DNA of 51,924 nt from Flavobacteriales bacterium (GTDB lineage Bacteria > Bacteroidota > Bacteroidia > Flavobacteriales_D > Sanyastnellaceae): assembly GCA_947456965.1 (NCBI GenBank), contig CANGTU010000018.1, forward strand, positions 1 to 51,924, written 5' to 3'. The stretch's first letter is position 1. The number at the start of each line of letters is the position of its first letter. A model generated the notes under the pieces. It saw only the letters and a program-made list of their open reading frames with translations, did not search any database and was not told the DNA's origin. Both the position numbers and the translations under genes were made by a program. Below are positions 9,756 through 18,563 of the stretch, piece after piece.

Positions 9756-11366
9756 TCAGGCGGGCTCCAGAAATTCCCGGGCAAAGGAGCGCCCGAGTTC
9801 ATCTTTGTAACAATAGACAAAATCAACACTCATCCCCAGGAGTTCATCCCGTTGGTCTTCATAATGGGCCATGGCGGCGACGCGAAAGGTGCGCTCCGGA
9901 AGGACTGACATCGCCCGGAGGACTTGTCTGACGGACTCAAAATCACTGATGGCGATATACACGACTTCAAGACCCCGCAAGTCAGCACTTTCCCAGAATA
10001 CGGGATCGGCAGCGTCTGCCTGATAAATCTGAACACCCTGTTTGCTCAAGGTTTCAACCCGCTCTGTATGGAATTCTACCGCGCACACATCCAAACCATA
10101 CTGTTCACGCAGGTACTGATAGGTGGGAAGGCCAACGGTTCCCATTCCAGCTACCATGAATCGTGCAGGCCCGAACTTTTGAGCGAACTCCTGCACGAGT
10201 TCTTCCCTGTTCAGTCGCCGGAGTGGTATTCTGAATCGGCTGTATATCCGGTGGGCATAGCGGTTCAGTGGAGCTCCCACGAGGAATGACATGGACATCA
10301 CAAGGGCCAGCGCCACCATCCATTCGTGCGGAATCAGCCCTTCTTGCAGAGCTACCAGCGCTACGATGAGACCGAACTCACTGTAGTTGGACATGCTGAT
10401 TGCCGTTAGGAATGCTGTGCGAGCCCGGATATTGCCCCACCGGAAAGCGACCAGCAATAGCAGTGATTTAAGTGGAAGGAGGGCGAGACAGGCGAGGGCA
10501 AGCCATAAGGTTTTGGCCGTGATTTCACCCGAGAGACCGATACTGAGGAAGAAGGCAATCAGGAAAAAATCCTTAAAGCCCATCATCCTGTCGTAGAGCT
10601 CATCCGCACGGGCATGGTTCACCATGAGCATACCCATCACCAGGGCTCCAAGGCCGGGCTTGAGTCCTACCAGTGTAAAGGACACGGCTCCGCCGATGAG
10701 GGTGGCAAAAAAACCGAAAATGGTGAGCAACTCTCCATGTCCGGAGAGGTCCAGCAACTTGCCGAGAACATATCGGACAATGAGCAGGGCCGGTGGCAGC
10801 AGCAGCACACCCCACCCGGGAAGTGATGCGGTTGCAAATGAGAGAAACAGCACGGCCACGATATCCTGAATTACCAGCATACCAATGGCTATCCGGCCGT
10901 GGCGGGATTGGAGCTCGCCTCTGTCTTCCAAAACCTTGACCACGAAAACGGTGCTCGAAAAACTGAGCGCCAGCGCAATGAGCAGGGAGGAGCCAACGGT
11001 TAACTGGCCGAAAACCGAAGCAGCAAGAAATGACAAGCCGAAGAGGATACCTCCGAAAGCCAATATGGTGAGCACCATGTGTATGGATGCCGTGGCCCAG
11101 ACCTCGGAGCGCAGGAGCTCTCTGACCTTGATCTTGAGCCCGATGGTAAAGAGCAGGAGCAGTACCCCAAGATCTGACAAGGCATGCACGATATCGCTCA
11201 CGCGTCCTGTGGTGAGGCCGGCAATACCCAGCATAAATCCAGTAAACAAGAAGCCGATGAGTGGGGGAAGATTAAGCCACCGTGACGCCATGCCGCTCAT
11301 GAAGGCCAGGACAAGCCAGAGGGCATCCACCTCCCACGGTTCAAGGAGCAGCGTATCTAAGGCCAT
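9756..11366 (-). CDS. CPA2-type cation/H+ antiporter with C-terminal TrkA-N (RCK) domain
   Basis: 536 residues. About twelve hydrophobic helices cover residues 10-370, with family features including [15 protein letters not shown], an IQDIVA motif (about 166-171) and SMSNYSEFG (324-332). A cytoplasmic Rossmann domain follows, with GMGTVG at 407-412, as in KefB/KefC/GerN-type exchangers. It exchanges K+ or Na+ for protons at the inner membrane and is gated through NAD(H) or another nucleotide. The ion cannot be decided from sequence. It is the first gene of the four-gene minus-strand operon. A near-consensus -7 box (TATTTTTA, 11371-11378) ends 4 nt from its ATG. Confidence 0.92.
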   Translation of the reverse strand: MALDTLLLEPWEVDALWLVLAFMSGMASRWLNLPPLIGFLFTGFMLGIAGLTTGRVSDIVHALSDLGVLLLLFTIGLKIKVRELLRSEVWATASIHMVLTILAFGGILFGLSFLAASVFGQLTVGSSLLIALALSFSSTVFVVKVLEDRGELQSRHGRIAIGMLVIQDIVAVLFLSFATASLPGWGVLLLPPALLIVRYVLGKLLDLSGHGELLTIFGFFATLIGGAVSFTLVGLKPGLGALVMGMLMVNHARADELYDRMMGFKDFFLIAFFLSIGLSGEITAKTLWLALACLALLPLKSLLLLVAFRWGNIRARTAFLTAISMSNYSEFGLIVALVALQEGLIPHEWMVALALVMSMSFLVGAPLNRYAHRIYSRFRIPLRRLNREELVQEFAQKFGPARFMVAGMGTVGLPTYQYLREQYGLDVCAVEFHTERVETLSKQGVQIYQADAADPVFWESADLRGLEVVYIAISDFESVRQVLRAMSVLPERTFRVAAMAHYEDQRDELLGMSVDFVYCYKDELGRSFAREFLEPA

Positions 11367-11370
11367 GTGC

Positions 11371-11378
11371 TAAAAATA
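11371..11378 (-). promoter_or_regulatory. Candidate -7 element of the antiporter operon
   Basis: Read on the minus strand this is TATTTTTA, one mismatch from the Bacteroidota -7 consensus TAnnTTTG. Four nucleotides (11367-11370) separate it from the ATG at 11366, the same spacing seen at several exact matches in the window. No -33 TTG is recognisable. Confidence 0.4.
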
Positions 11379-11479
11379 GGTTAATGTGCTCCATCGTTTT
11401 CTGAATAACCCATGAGATCAAACAGCTTTCGCTCGATGGGCCCATGCGTTCTCTGTTATGTGAATTCAGTTCAGATAAA

Positions 11480-11520
11480 CAACCGGACCCGCTGCCATGT
11501 TGCTGCTGCTCGTCCGGTTG
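11480..11520 (+). promoter_or_regulatory. Inverted repeat overlapping the glyA -33 element
   Basis: CAACCGGAC (11480-11488) and GTCCGGTTG (11512-11520) are perfect reverse complements separated by 23 nt. The last three bases of the right arm are the TTG proposed as the glyA -33 element. There is no T-tract, so a regulator-binding site is more likely than a terminator. Confidence 0.45.
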
Positions 11521-11547
11521 CACCCGGGTGTGCTCTGATTACCTTCG
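11518..11547 (+). promoter_or_regulatory. glyA promoter
   Basis: TTG (11518-11520), a 19-bp spacer and TACCTTCG (11540-11547) fit the Bacteroidota -33/-7 pattern TTG-N19-TAnnTTTG with one mismatch. The box ends 17 nt before the glyA ATG, which argues against any start codon further upstream. Confidence 0.6.
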
Positions 11548-11564
11548 CCATCCAATCTTTTCAC

Positions 11565-12848
11565 ATGCGCGATAATGCCGTTTTTTCATTGATCGACCGC
11601 GAGCATCGCAGACAGGTGCAGGGTGTCGAACTGATTGCCTCAGAGAATTTTGCGAGCCCTCAGGTCATGGAGGCCATGGGCTCAGTGCTCACCAATAAAT
11701 ATGCGGAAGGTCTTCCAGGCCGTCGCTATTACGGGGGATGCGAAGTAGTGGATGAGGTCGAGCAGATGGCCATCGACCGGCTGAAGCAACTCTTCGGTGC
11801 GGAGTGGGCCAATGTTCAGCCCCATAGCGGTGCCGGCGCCAATAGCGCGGTAATGCTGGCCTGCCTCAAGCCGGGGGATACCATCCTCGGGTTGGATCTG
11901 TCCATGGGAGGCCACCTGACACATGGTTCTCCGGTAAATTACTCGGGAAAGTTATACCGGGCAACGTTCTACGGGGTGGATCGGGAAACAGGCCGGGTGG
12001 ATCTGAATACCGTGCGCGAAACCGCGCTGCGTGAGCGCCCTAAGATGATCATTTGCGGTGCATCAGCCTACAGCCGCGATTGGGACTATCAGGCCTTTCG
12101 GGCCATCGCCGATGAGGTGGGTGCGCTGCTCTTGGCAGATATCGCCCATCCGGCAGGACTTATTGCAAAGGGGCTGCTGAATAATCCGCTCACGCATTGT
12201 CATATTGTGACCTCGACTACGCACAAGACGCTGCGCGGTCCGCGTGGCGGCATCATTCTCGTCGGTAAGGATATCCCGAATCCCTGGGGCTTGAAGACGC
12301 CCAAAGGCGAGTTGAGAAGTTTGTCATCTCTGCTCGATAGCGCTGTATTCCCGGGAATGCAGGGAGGTCCGCTGGAGCATGTGATTGCAGCCAAGGCGGT
12401 GGCCTTCGGCGAGGCACTGGACGCTTCTTTCCGCGAGTACGGTCAGCAGGTTATTCGCAACGCTGCGGCTATGTCAGCGGCCTTGACAGCAAGGGGCTAC
12501 CAGATTGTCAGTGGTGGCACGGAGAATCATTGCATGCTGATCGACCTGCGGAATAAGGGCATTACTGGCAAAGAGGCCGATCAGGTGCTCGGTATGGCGC
12601 ATATCACCGTGAATAAGAATATGGTCCCCTACGATGACAAGTCTCCGATGGTCACCTCGGGCATTCGTGTTGGAACACCGGCACTTACCACCCGGGGACT
12701 GCGTGAGGAGGATATGGAACTGGTGGTGGAGTGGATGGACCAAGTGCTGATCAACCGGAGCCGGGAAGACAGAATTGCTGGTATCCGATCAGAAATCGCC
12801 GGGTATATGGAACGGTTTCCGCTGTTTGCCGGTGCCGCACACGCCTGA
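11565..12848 (+). CDS. glyA: Serine hydroxymethyltransferase
   Basis: 427 residues from ATG 11565. Interconverts serine and tetrahydrofolate with glycine and 5,10-methylene-THF, the main source of one-carbon units, using pyridoxal phosphate in the cytoplasm. Family signatures are [13 protein letters not shown] near residues 20-32, [15 protein letters not shown] (46-60) and the PLP-lysine segment [14 protein letters not shown] with Lys221. The open frame extends upstream to 11412, but that part shows no homology character and crosses the promoter at 11518-11547, so I start at [10 protein letters not shown]. It converges with the OstA-like gene 26 nt downstream. Confidence 0.97.
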   Translation: MRDNAVFSLIDREHRRQVQGVELIASENFASPQVMEAMGSVLTNKYAEGLPGRRYYGGCEVVDEVEQMAIDRLKQLFGAEWANVQPHSGAGANSAVMLACLKPGDTILGLDLSMGGHLTHGSPVNYSGKLYRATFYGVDRETGRVDLNTVRETALRERPKMIICGASAYSRDWDYQAFRAIADEVGALLLADIAHPAGLIAKGLLNNPLTHCHIVTSTTHKTLRGPRGGIILVGKDIPNPWGLKTPKGELRSLSSLLDSAVFPGMQGGPLEHVIAAKAVAFGEALDASFREYGQQVIRNAAAMSAALTARGYQIVSGGTENHCMLIDLRNKGITGKEADQVLGMAHITVNKNMVPYDDKSPMVTSGIRVGTPALTTRGLREEDMELVVEWMDQVLINRSREDRIAGIRSEIAGYMERFPLFAGAAHA

Positions 12849-12864
12849 ACTGCTCGGTTCGGGC
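12843..12864. terminator. Hairpin at the glyA stop codon between convergent genes
   Basis: GCCTGAAC (12843-12850), loop TGCTCG and GTTCGGGC (12857-12864) give an 8-bp stem with one G-T wobble. It contains the glyA TGA (12846-12848) and lies in the 26-nt gap between convergent genes. It lacks a T-tract, so its function as a terminator is uncertain. Confidence 0.35.
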
Positions 12865-12874
12865 ACGCCTGAAA

Positions 12875-14407
12875 CTACAGATCCTCCCGTCGGGGCCGCA
12901 GATGGCCGATCCATCGGAAGCCTTCCAGCTCAGGTGTAATATCTACCGCCATCTGGATCGGTGTGAAAACCGAATCGGGTTCCCGGATGAGATTGATCCT
13001 GCGAATCTGGTTACCGGAAATGGTGATGTCGAGGTCACTGCATTCTCCTTTGTTATGTCCGATCAGACTCGCCTTTCCCTCCTTTTCTTCGGCAGGATAG
13101 TAAATGAGCTGGCCGTTGCCTTCAACCCGCACCCGACGAATCTGGTTGTCGCTGAAGCGGGCCACGAGATGCCGGCCTTTGATCTGGTTATACCGCCGCT
13201 GACCGGTATACGTCGAGTCGTATGCGATGGCCTCGGATACAATGAACGGCTGTCCATCAACCATCATGCGGTCAATGGTGCCTTTCCATGTGCGGATCCT
13301 GATCGTGTCGCCCGTGATCTGGTTGCCTTGACTCCACAGCACCGGCTGGTTGAACAAGATCAGCAGCGAGTCGCTCTCCGAGTAAGTGAGTGAATCGGCC
13401 AGGCCTTGCAGATCCTCCCGGAACACGCGCACATCATGGAATGCACGGATAAACTGCTTGCCGGCTGAATCAGGCACGAGGAGCAAGGTATCCGCAGCCA
13501 TAAAGAGGGAGTCCTGGCCTTCTACCTGGATGAGCAGCGCTTTTTCTGTTACGAGACTGGTCTCTGTAGCCTTGATGTGCCTGCCGTAGTTGCCTCGAAC
13601 AATGAAGGAGCTGGTGGTGTCCCGGATGGTTACGCGGCGAAAGACTTCTCCGAGCCCAGCCTTGCCATCGTAGTAAATGCTGTCGCCTGTGAGCACGGTC
13701 TTGTCGCTGGTAATGCGCGCATGCTCATTGAACTGGGAAATATCCTTCCTCGTGTTGTACCAGCCGTTTTCGCAATAGATGCGGGTGTCCTCAGAGGTGA
13801 TCTGGGTAGGTCCCAGAAAAAAGGCAGTTTCGGTGAGTTCACGGTAGTGCAGGGTGTCACACAGGACGGTATAGTCAGGATTGGTGAGTACCACCTCATC
13901 GCGGAAATAAAACACCTTGTCGCGGGCCGAGTATGTACCGCGCCGGCTTGTGAGTACGTTGTTATTTCGTCGCGATACAATCTTGCCCCCCGTGGTGTAG
14001 CGACCAGTTTCCCCGCGCATGTCATAGGTGAGCTGACTGCTCTCCAGGGTCATTTCACCATCCTGCATGACCACGTTTTCCCGGAACAGAACCGTCTGTG
14101 TCTTCTTGTCGAAGAACATGCTGCCTGCAGTGAGTGAGTAACCACGGGGATGGTTCACCCGGATGTAGCCGAATGCATCGAAGTCCTGGTTGGCATAGAG
14201 ATAGGCGCTGTCGCAGAGAAAAGTGGTGCCTTCATAGAGGAGGTTTACGTGCCCGATAAGTCGCTGGGCATCCACGATACTCTTGTCGAAGAGAATAGCA
14301 TCGGCATGCACGAGCTTCACCTGCTTGCGCGGGGTTTCCTGACCGTGCGCCGAGGTCACCGCCAACAGACAGCAAAGGAGGACGATACGGGTGGCGCGTG
14401 GGATCAT
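12875..14407 (-). CDS. OstA-like protein (LptA/LptD N-terminal-type beta-jellyroll, LPS transport)
   Basis: 510 residues from ATG 14407. A signal peptide (MIPRATRIVLLCCLLAVTSAHGQ) precedes repeated OstA strands: VKLVHADAILFD, GHVNLLYEGTTFLCDSAYLY, FRENVVMQDGEMTLESSQLTYD and further repeats to the end. The family is the Bacteroidota OstA-like protein, related to LptA and the LptD N-terminal domain, and is expected to bind LPS in the periplasm. An upstream in-frame ATG at 14431 would add eight residues (MLFETPNG) before the basic n-region; I prefer the shorter form. It lies 35 nt after the purA stop on the same strand and is probably co-transcribed with it. Confidence 0.85.
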   Translation of the reverse strand: MIPRATRIVLLCCLLAVTSAHGQETPRKQVKLVHADAILFDKSIVDAQRLIGHVNLLYEGTTFLCDSAYLYANQDFDAFGYIRVNHPRGYSLTAGSMFFDKKTQTVLFRENVVMQDGEMTLESSQLTYDMRGETGRYTTGGKIVSRRNNNVLTSRRGTYSARDKVFYFRDEVVLTNPDYTVLCDTLHYRELTETAFFLGPTQITSEDTRIYCENGWYNTRKDISQFNEHARITSDKTVLTGDSIYYDGKAGLGEVFRRVTIRDTTSSFIVRGNYGRHIKATETSLVTEKALLIQVEGQDSLFMAADTLLLVPDSAGKQFIRAFHDVRVFREDLQGLADSLTYSESDSLLILFNQPVLWSQGNQITGDTIRIRTWKGTIDRMMVDGQPFIVSEAIAYDSTYTGQRRYNQIKGRHLVARFSDNQIRRVRVEGNGQLIYYPAEEKEGKASLIGHNKGECSDLDITISGNQIRRINLIREPDSVFTPIQMAVDITPELEGFRWIGHLRPRREDL

Positions 14408-14442
14408 GCCGTTGGGCGTTTCAAAAAGCATGCAAGGCCAGC

Positions 14443-15729
14443 TCAGGCCGTTGCAGTGCGCTCGATGGTCTGGGTGCGGTCAGGCCCCACCGATACGTAG
14501 CGGATGGGCAGGTCAAGCTGGTCTTCCAGAAAGGTGATGTAATCCATCAGGGCCTGCGGTATATCCTGGTCTTCGCGCATGGCCGTGAGGTCCCGGTTCC
14601 ATCCCTCAAGGTCGGCATATACCGGCTGGACGTCCAGGGCCTCCAGGTCGTATGGAAGGTAGTCCATGCGCCCTTCAGTCGTATCGTAATGGGTGCAGGC
14701 CCGGATGGTGCGGAAGATGCTCAAGACGTCGGCTTTCATCATGAAAAGCTCCGTCACGCCGTTGATCATGCATGCATAGCGCAATGCCGGAAGGTCAATC
14801 CATCCGCAGCGACGGGCTCTGCCGGTCGTGGAACCGAATTCGTTACCTACTCGGCGCATTTCTTCGCCTGTAGTATCGTGCAGTTCTGTGGGAAACGGGC
14901 CGCTGCCCACGCGGGTGCAGTATGCTTTAAAGATGCCAAACACGCGGCCGATCCGGTTGGGTGCGATGCCAAGGCCGGTGCATGCGCCGGCTGCGATCGT
15001 ATTGCTGGAAGTAACAAACGGATACGAACCGAAGTCTATGTCGAGCAATGAACCCTGCGCGCCTTCGGCCAGAATGCGCTTGCCTGCATCCAGGGCCTTG
15101 TTGATGAAATGCTCGCTATCTACCATGGTCAGCCCGCGTAGCCATTCAATGCCTTCCATCCATTCTGCTTCATGTTCTTCGAGTTGGTATTCGAAGTTGT
15201 ACATGGAGAGAAGGCGCTTGTGTTTTTGTACGAGGGCATCATACCGGGCACGAAAGTCTGGGGTGAAGATGTCACCGATGCGCAGCCCGTTGCGGCCTGT
15301 TTTATCCATATAGGCCGGCCCGATGCCCTTAAGGGTAGATCCAATCTTGGACTTGCCCTTCTCAGCCTCTGATGCAGCATCGAGCAGTCTGTGTGTGGGC
15401 AGGATGAGATGGGCCTTCCGCGATATATAAAGCCGGCTTTTAACGTCAACACCCTTAGCTGTCAGTTTGCTGATTTCCTGAGCAAAGACCTTAGGGTCAA
15501 TGACTACTCCATTCCCCACCAGATTAATCACGTTCGGGTGAAATATGCCGCTTGGAATGGTATGGAGCACGTGCTTGGTGCCATTGAACTCCAGAGTATG
15601 TCCGGCATTAGGTCCGCCTTGAAAGCGGGCTACGATATCATACCGGGGGGTGAGTACGTCTACAATCTTGCCCTTGCCCTCATCACCCCATTGCAGGCCG
15701 AGCAGGATATCGACTTTGTTAGTCGCCAT
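14443..15729 (-). CDS. purA: Adenylosuccinate synthase
   Basis: 428 residues, the normal length. Catalyses IMP + aspartate + GTP to adenylosuccinate, the first committed step to AMP. Visible motifs are the GTP-binding GDEGKGK loop (residues 15-21), FQGGPNAGHT, IGSTLKGIGPAY, EGAQGSLLDIDFGSYPFVTSS, and the C-terminal RYVSVGPDRTQTI. The ATG at 15729 is 17 nt downstream of a perfect -7 box. The gene is divergent from fur, and the order relA/spoT-fur-purA is familiar from other Bacteroidota as far as I recall. Confidence 0.97.
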   Translation of the reverse strand: MATNKVDILLGLQWGDEGKGKIVDVLTPRYDIVARFQGGPNAGHTLEFNGTKHVLHTIPSGIFHPNVINLVGNGVVIDPKVFAQEISKLTAKGVDVKSRLYISRKAHLILPTHRLLDAASEAEKGKSKIGSTLKGIGPAYMDKTGRNGLRIGDIFTPDFRARYDALVQKHKRLLSMYNFEYQLEEHEAEWMEGIEWLRGLTMVDSEHFINKALDAGKRILAEGAQGSLLDIDFGSYPFVTSSNTIAAGACTGLGIAPNRIGRVFGIFKAYCTRVGSGPFPTELHDTTGEEMRRVGNEFGSTTGRARRCGWIDLPALRYACMINGVTELFMMKADVLSIFRTIRACTHYDTTEGRMDYLPYDLEALDVQPVYADLEGWNRDLTAMREDQDIPQALMDYITFLEDQLDLPIRYVSVGPDRTQTIERTATA

Positions 15730-15746
15730 GGTCGCGTGGTAAAGCG

Positions 15747-15754
15747 CAAAAGTA
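15747..15754 (-). promoter_or_regulatory. purA -7 promoter element
   Basis: Minus-strand TACTTTTG is an exact TAnnTTTG match ending 17 nt before the purA ATG. No TTG is present 17-23 nt further upstream, so the -33 half is weak or absent. Confidence 0.6.
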
Positions 15755-15817
15755 AGGTATCGGCAAATGGCATCCCGGTCAGGGCCGAACCTTACCGGTG
15801 AAAAGGGGTCGCTGTGC

Positions 15818-15825
15818 TATTTTTG
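15818..15825 (+). promoter_or_regulatory. fur -7 promoter element, nearly touching the start codon
   Basis: TATTTTTG is an exact TAnnTTTG match. Only four nucleotides (15826-15829) separate it from the fur ATG at 15830. Transcription from this box would begin at or beside the start codon, giving a leaderless mRNA. Confidence 0.6.
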
Positions 15826-15829
15826 GACC

Positions 15830-16282
15830 ATGTCAGAGGCGGAATTGCAGGAAAAGGTTCAGACCATTTTTACCTCGTATCTCGAGCGCAACAAGCACCG
15901 GAAGACTCCGGAGCGCTTTGCTATCCTGCGAGAGATCTACGCGTTTCCGGGACACTTTGATGTGGAGACGCTTTTCACCATGATGAAGGAAAAGAAGTAC
16001 TCTGTAAGCCGGGCTACACTCTACAATACTATTGAGCTTCTTCTGGATAGCAATCTGGTGCGCAAGAATCAGTTTGGGCAAAATACGGCGCACTTCGAGC
16101 GGGCCTTTCAGAACCAGCAGCATGACCATATCATTCTCACTGAATCGGGTGAGGTGATTGAGTTCTGTGATCCGCGAATCCAGAATATCAAGGCCACGCT
16201 GGAACAGATCTTCGGTATTGAGATCATGCATCACTCACTCAACTTCTACGGTCGTCGGAAATCACCGGAGAGCGGCAAGTGA
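15830..16282 (+). CDS. fur: Fur-family transcriptional regulator
   Basis: 150 residues from ATG 15830. The N-terminal winged helix contains the recognition-helix region VSRATLYNTIELLLDSNLV (59-77). A C-terminal dimerisation/metal domain has HDH (98-100) followed by IEFCDP (110-115). It is expected to repress iron-uptake or related metal genes when loaded with Fe2+ or another metal. The CxxC structural-zinc pair that follows HDH in E. coli Fur is absent here (ILTESG), leaving a single Cys113. An in-frame extension to 15767 lacks family character and includes the promoter, so it was dropped. The stop codon directly abuts that of relA/spoT. Confidence 0.93.
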   Translation: MSEAELQEKVQTIFTSYLERNKHRKTPERFAILREIYAFPGHFDVETLFTMMKEKKYSVSRATLYNTIELLLDSNLVRKNQFGQNTAHFERAFQNQQHDHIILTESGEVIEFCDPRIQNIKATLEQIFGIEIMHHSLNFYGRRKSPESGK

Positions 16283-18499
16283 TCAGTCAAATTCACTGTG
16301 GATCCGGTCCACGGTGAGCACACCTTCTACTGATTTAAGACTGTCAATAAGGATGTTGAGGTGATTGGTATCGTGCACCAGCACACGCACCTGCCCATCG
16401 AATATGCCATCATTGGCTTCAAACGATATGGCTTTCATATTCACGTTCATGTCCGTGGAGATGATATTGGTAATCTTCTGCACGAGTCCAACGTCATCAA
16501 TCCCGGAAAACTTCAGGCCCACTTCAAACTGCACGAGTTCCTTGCTGCTCCAGCGTGCCTTGATCACGCGGTAAGCATATTTGCTCATCAGTTCCTGTGC
16601 GTTGGGACAATTGGTCCTGTGAATCTTGATGCCCTCATTCACGGTAATGAATCCGAACACTTCATCCCCGGGGATGGGATTGCAGCATGCGGCCAGGCTA
16701 TAGTCTACCTTTTGTCTTTCATCTCCTATGAGCAAGGCCTCGCCCTTTGCCGGCGCCGTGGACACGATGCGGGTCTCCGGCTGCTTCTCCTCCTGCTTTC
16801 GCTGAAAGCGGATCTTACCATTTTCCAGCGAAAACCCTCTCAGCTTCTTGAGGTCAATGGTTCCCTTGGCAATGCGGTAATACAGATCCAGTGTGGTGTC
16901 AGTGTCATAGTACTTCACCATCTCATCGAGGTTGATACTCAGCCATTCTACCTTCAAGGATGCAAAACGCCGGCGCAGCATCTCCTTACCCTCTTCGGCA
17001 ATCTGCTTCTTTTCCTCGCGCAGTGCGTTCTTAATCTTCTGCCGGGCACTGGGAGTGATGGCAATATGAAGCCAGTCCTCCTTGGGGCGCTGCTTCTTTG
17101 AAGTCAGTATTTCGACCTGATCACCGCTTCGGAGTTTATGGCTCAGCGGAACAAGCTTGTAATTGACCTTCGCGCCGATACAGTGGTAACCCACACGCGA
17201 GTGGATATGGAAGGCAAAGTCAAGGGCTGTGGCAGCCACAGGAAGTGTCTTCAGGTCACCATTAGGGGTAAACACATAGATTTCTTCAGAAAAGAGAGAT
17301 AACTTGAAGTTATCGATGAATTCAATCGCATTCTCACTCGGGCTCTCGAGTACTTCCCGGATCTGTGCCAGCCATGCATCAAGCTTTGATTCGGGAGTCT
17401 CCGGTGCATCCTTGTAACGCCAGTGGGCAGCGTATCCACGCTCTGCCATTTCATCCATGCGTTCGGATCGGATCTGAACCTCCACCCATTTTCCTGAGGG
17501 AGACATGACGGTGGTGTGGAGTGACTCATAGCCCGATGACTTGGGAATGCTGATCCAGTCGCGCAGGCGCTCCGGACTTGGCTGGTAGAAGTCGGTAACG
17601 GCCGAATAAACCCTCCAGCAGTCGGCCTTCTCTGTTTCTGCCGGACTGTCCAGAATGATGCGGATGGCAAACACATCGTAGATCTCCTCAAAGGCTACTC
17701 CTTTTTTGTGAATCTTGTTCCATATGGAGTAAACAGACTTCGTGCGGCTCTTGATGGTATACTGGAAGCCTTGCTGATCCAGAGAGCGGCGTATCGGCAG
17801 TGTGAACTGGTTGATGAAGCGGGTGCGCACAGCCTGCGTCTTCTGCAGCCGGGTCACGATATCCTCATATTCCTCAGGCTCCTTGAACTTCAGGGCGAGA
17901 TCTTCCAGCTCTGTTTTGATGTGGTACAATCCCAGCCGGTGGGCCAGCGGAGCGTACATGAACATAGTCTCATTGGCAATCTTGAGCTGCTTATCGCGCG
18001 ACATGTGATCGAGCGTGCGCATGTTGTGCAAGCGGTCGGCCAGTTTGATCAGAATGACGCGCACATCATCACTCAGAGTCAGGAGCATCTTGCGGAAGTT
18101 CTCTGCCTGCTGACTGGTATTCTGATAGTCAAATACACCCGATATCTTAGTCAGCCCGTCGATGATCGTGCGCTCCTTGCGGCCGAAGAGATTCTCAATG
18201 TCATCCAGCGTGATGTAGGTATCCTCAACCGTGTCATGCAGCAGAGCGCATAAAATACTCAGGGTGTCCAGTCCGAGTTCCTCCGCTGCAATCTTGGCCA
18301 CGGCCAGAGGATGGTAGATATAGGGCTCACCACTCTTCCGGCGCATATCCTTGTGCGCGTCAAGAGTTACCTCAAAGGCCTTTCTGATCCGCATCCGCTC
18401 GGTGCGGCTCCGTGAGCGGTGGCATACCCGGAGCAGGGCGCGGTAGCGGCGCAGAATCTCCCGCTTCTCTTCTTCAAGATCGATTTCCGGCTTGTGCAT
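16283..18499 (-). CDS. Bifunctional (p)ppGpp synthetase/hydrolase, RelA/SpoT (Rel) family
   Basis: 738 residues from ATG 18499. The order is: HD hydrolase domain with His63 and His88-Asp89 (ALLHDTVEDT) and KLADRLHNMRTL; synthetase domain (TKSRTKSVYSIWNKI, DVFAIRIIL, SSGYESLHTTV, VEVQIRS); TGS domain (VFTPNGDLKTLP through SGDQVEILTS); a zinc-finger-like/RIS region (ACCNPIPGDEVFGF); and a C-terminal ACT domain. The HD residues look intact, so both synthesis and hydrolysis of the alarmone are expected. The open frame extends to 18658, but that would run into the divergent gene at 18564 and has no domain. A near-consensus -7 box, TACCTTAG, lies at 18508-18515 on this strand. Confidence 0.95.
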   Translation of the reverse strand: MHKPEIDLEEEKREILRRYRALLRVCHRSRSRTERMRIRKAFEVTLDAHKDMRRKSGEPYIYHPLAVAKIAAEELGLDTLSILCALLHDTVEDTYITLDDIENLFGRKERTIIDGLTKISGVFDYQNTSQQAENFRKMLLTLSDDVRVILIKLADRLHNMRTLDHMSRDKQLKIANETMFMYAPLAHRLGLYHIKTELEDLALKFKEPEEYEDIVTRLQKTQAVRTRFINQFTLPIRRSLDQQGFQYTIKSRTKSVYSIWNKIHKKGVAFEEIYDVFAIRIILDSPAETEKADCWRVYSAVTDFYQPSPERLRDWISIPKSSGYESLHTTVMSPSGKWVEVQIRSERMDEMAERGYAAHWRYKDAPETPESKLDAWLAQIREVLESPSENAIEFIDNFKLSLFSEEIYVFTPNGDLKTLPVAATALDFAFHIHSRVGYHCIGAKVNYKLVPLSHKLRSGDQVEILTSKKQRPKEDWLHIAITPSARQKIKNALREEKKQIAEEGKEMLRRRFASLKVEWLSINLDEMVKYYDTDTTLDLYYRIAKGTIDLKKLRGFSLENGKIRFQRKQEEKQPETRIVSTAPAKGEALLIGDERQKVDYSLAACCNPIPGDEVFGFITVNEGIKIHRTNCPNAQELMSKYAYRVIKARWSSKELVQFEVGLKFSGIDDVGLVQKITNIISTDMNVNMKAISFEANDGIFDGQVRVLVHDTNHLNILIDSLKSVEGVLTVDRIHSEFD

Positions 18500-18548
18500 G
18501 CAGCGCACTAAGGTAAAGCCTGATGAACAGGCAGCCGCATGGCCTGTG

Positions 18549-18556
18549 TAACTTCG
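18549..18556 (+). promoter_or_regulatory. Candidate -7 element of the RemB-like gene
   Basis: TAACTTCG differs from TAnnTTTG at one position (the same T-to-C change as the glyA box) and ends 7 nt before the ATG at 18564. Confidence 0.4.
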
Positions 18557-18563
18557 TGCCCAC

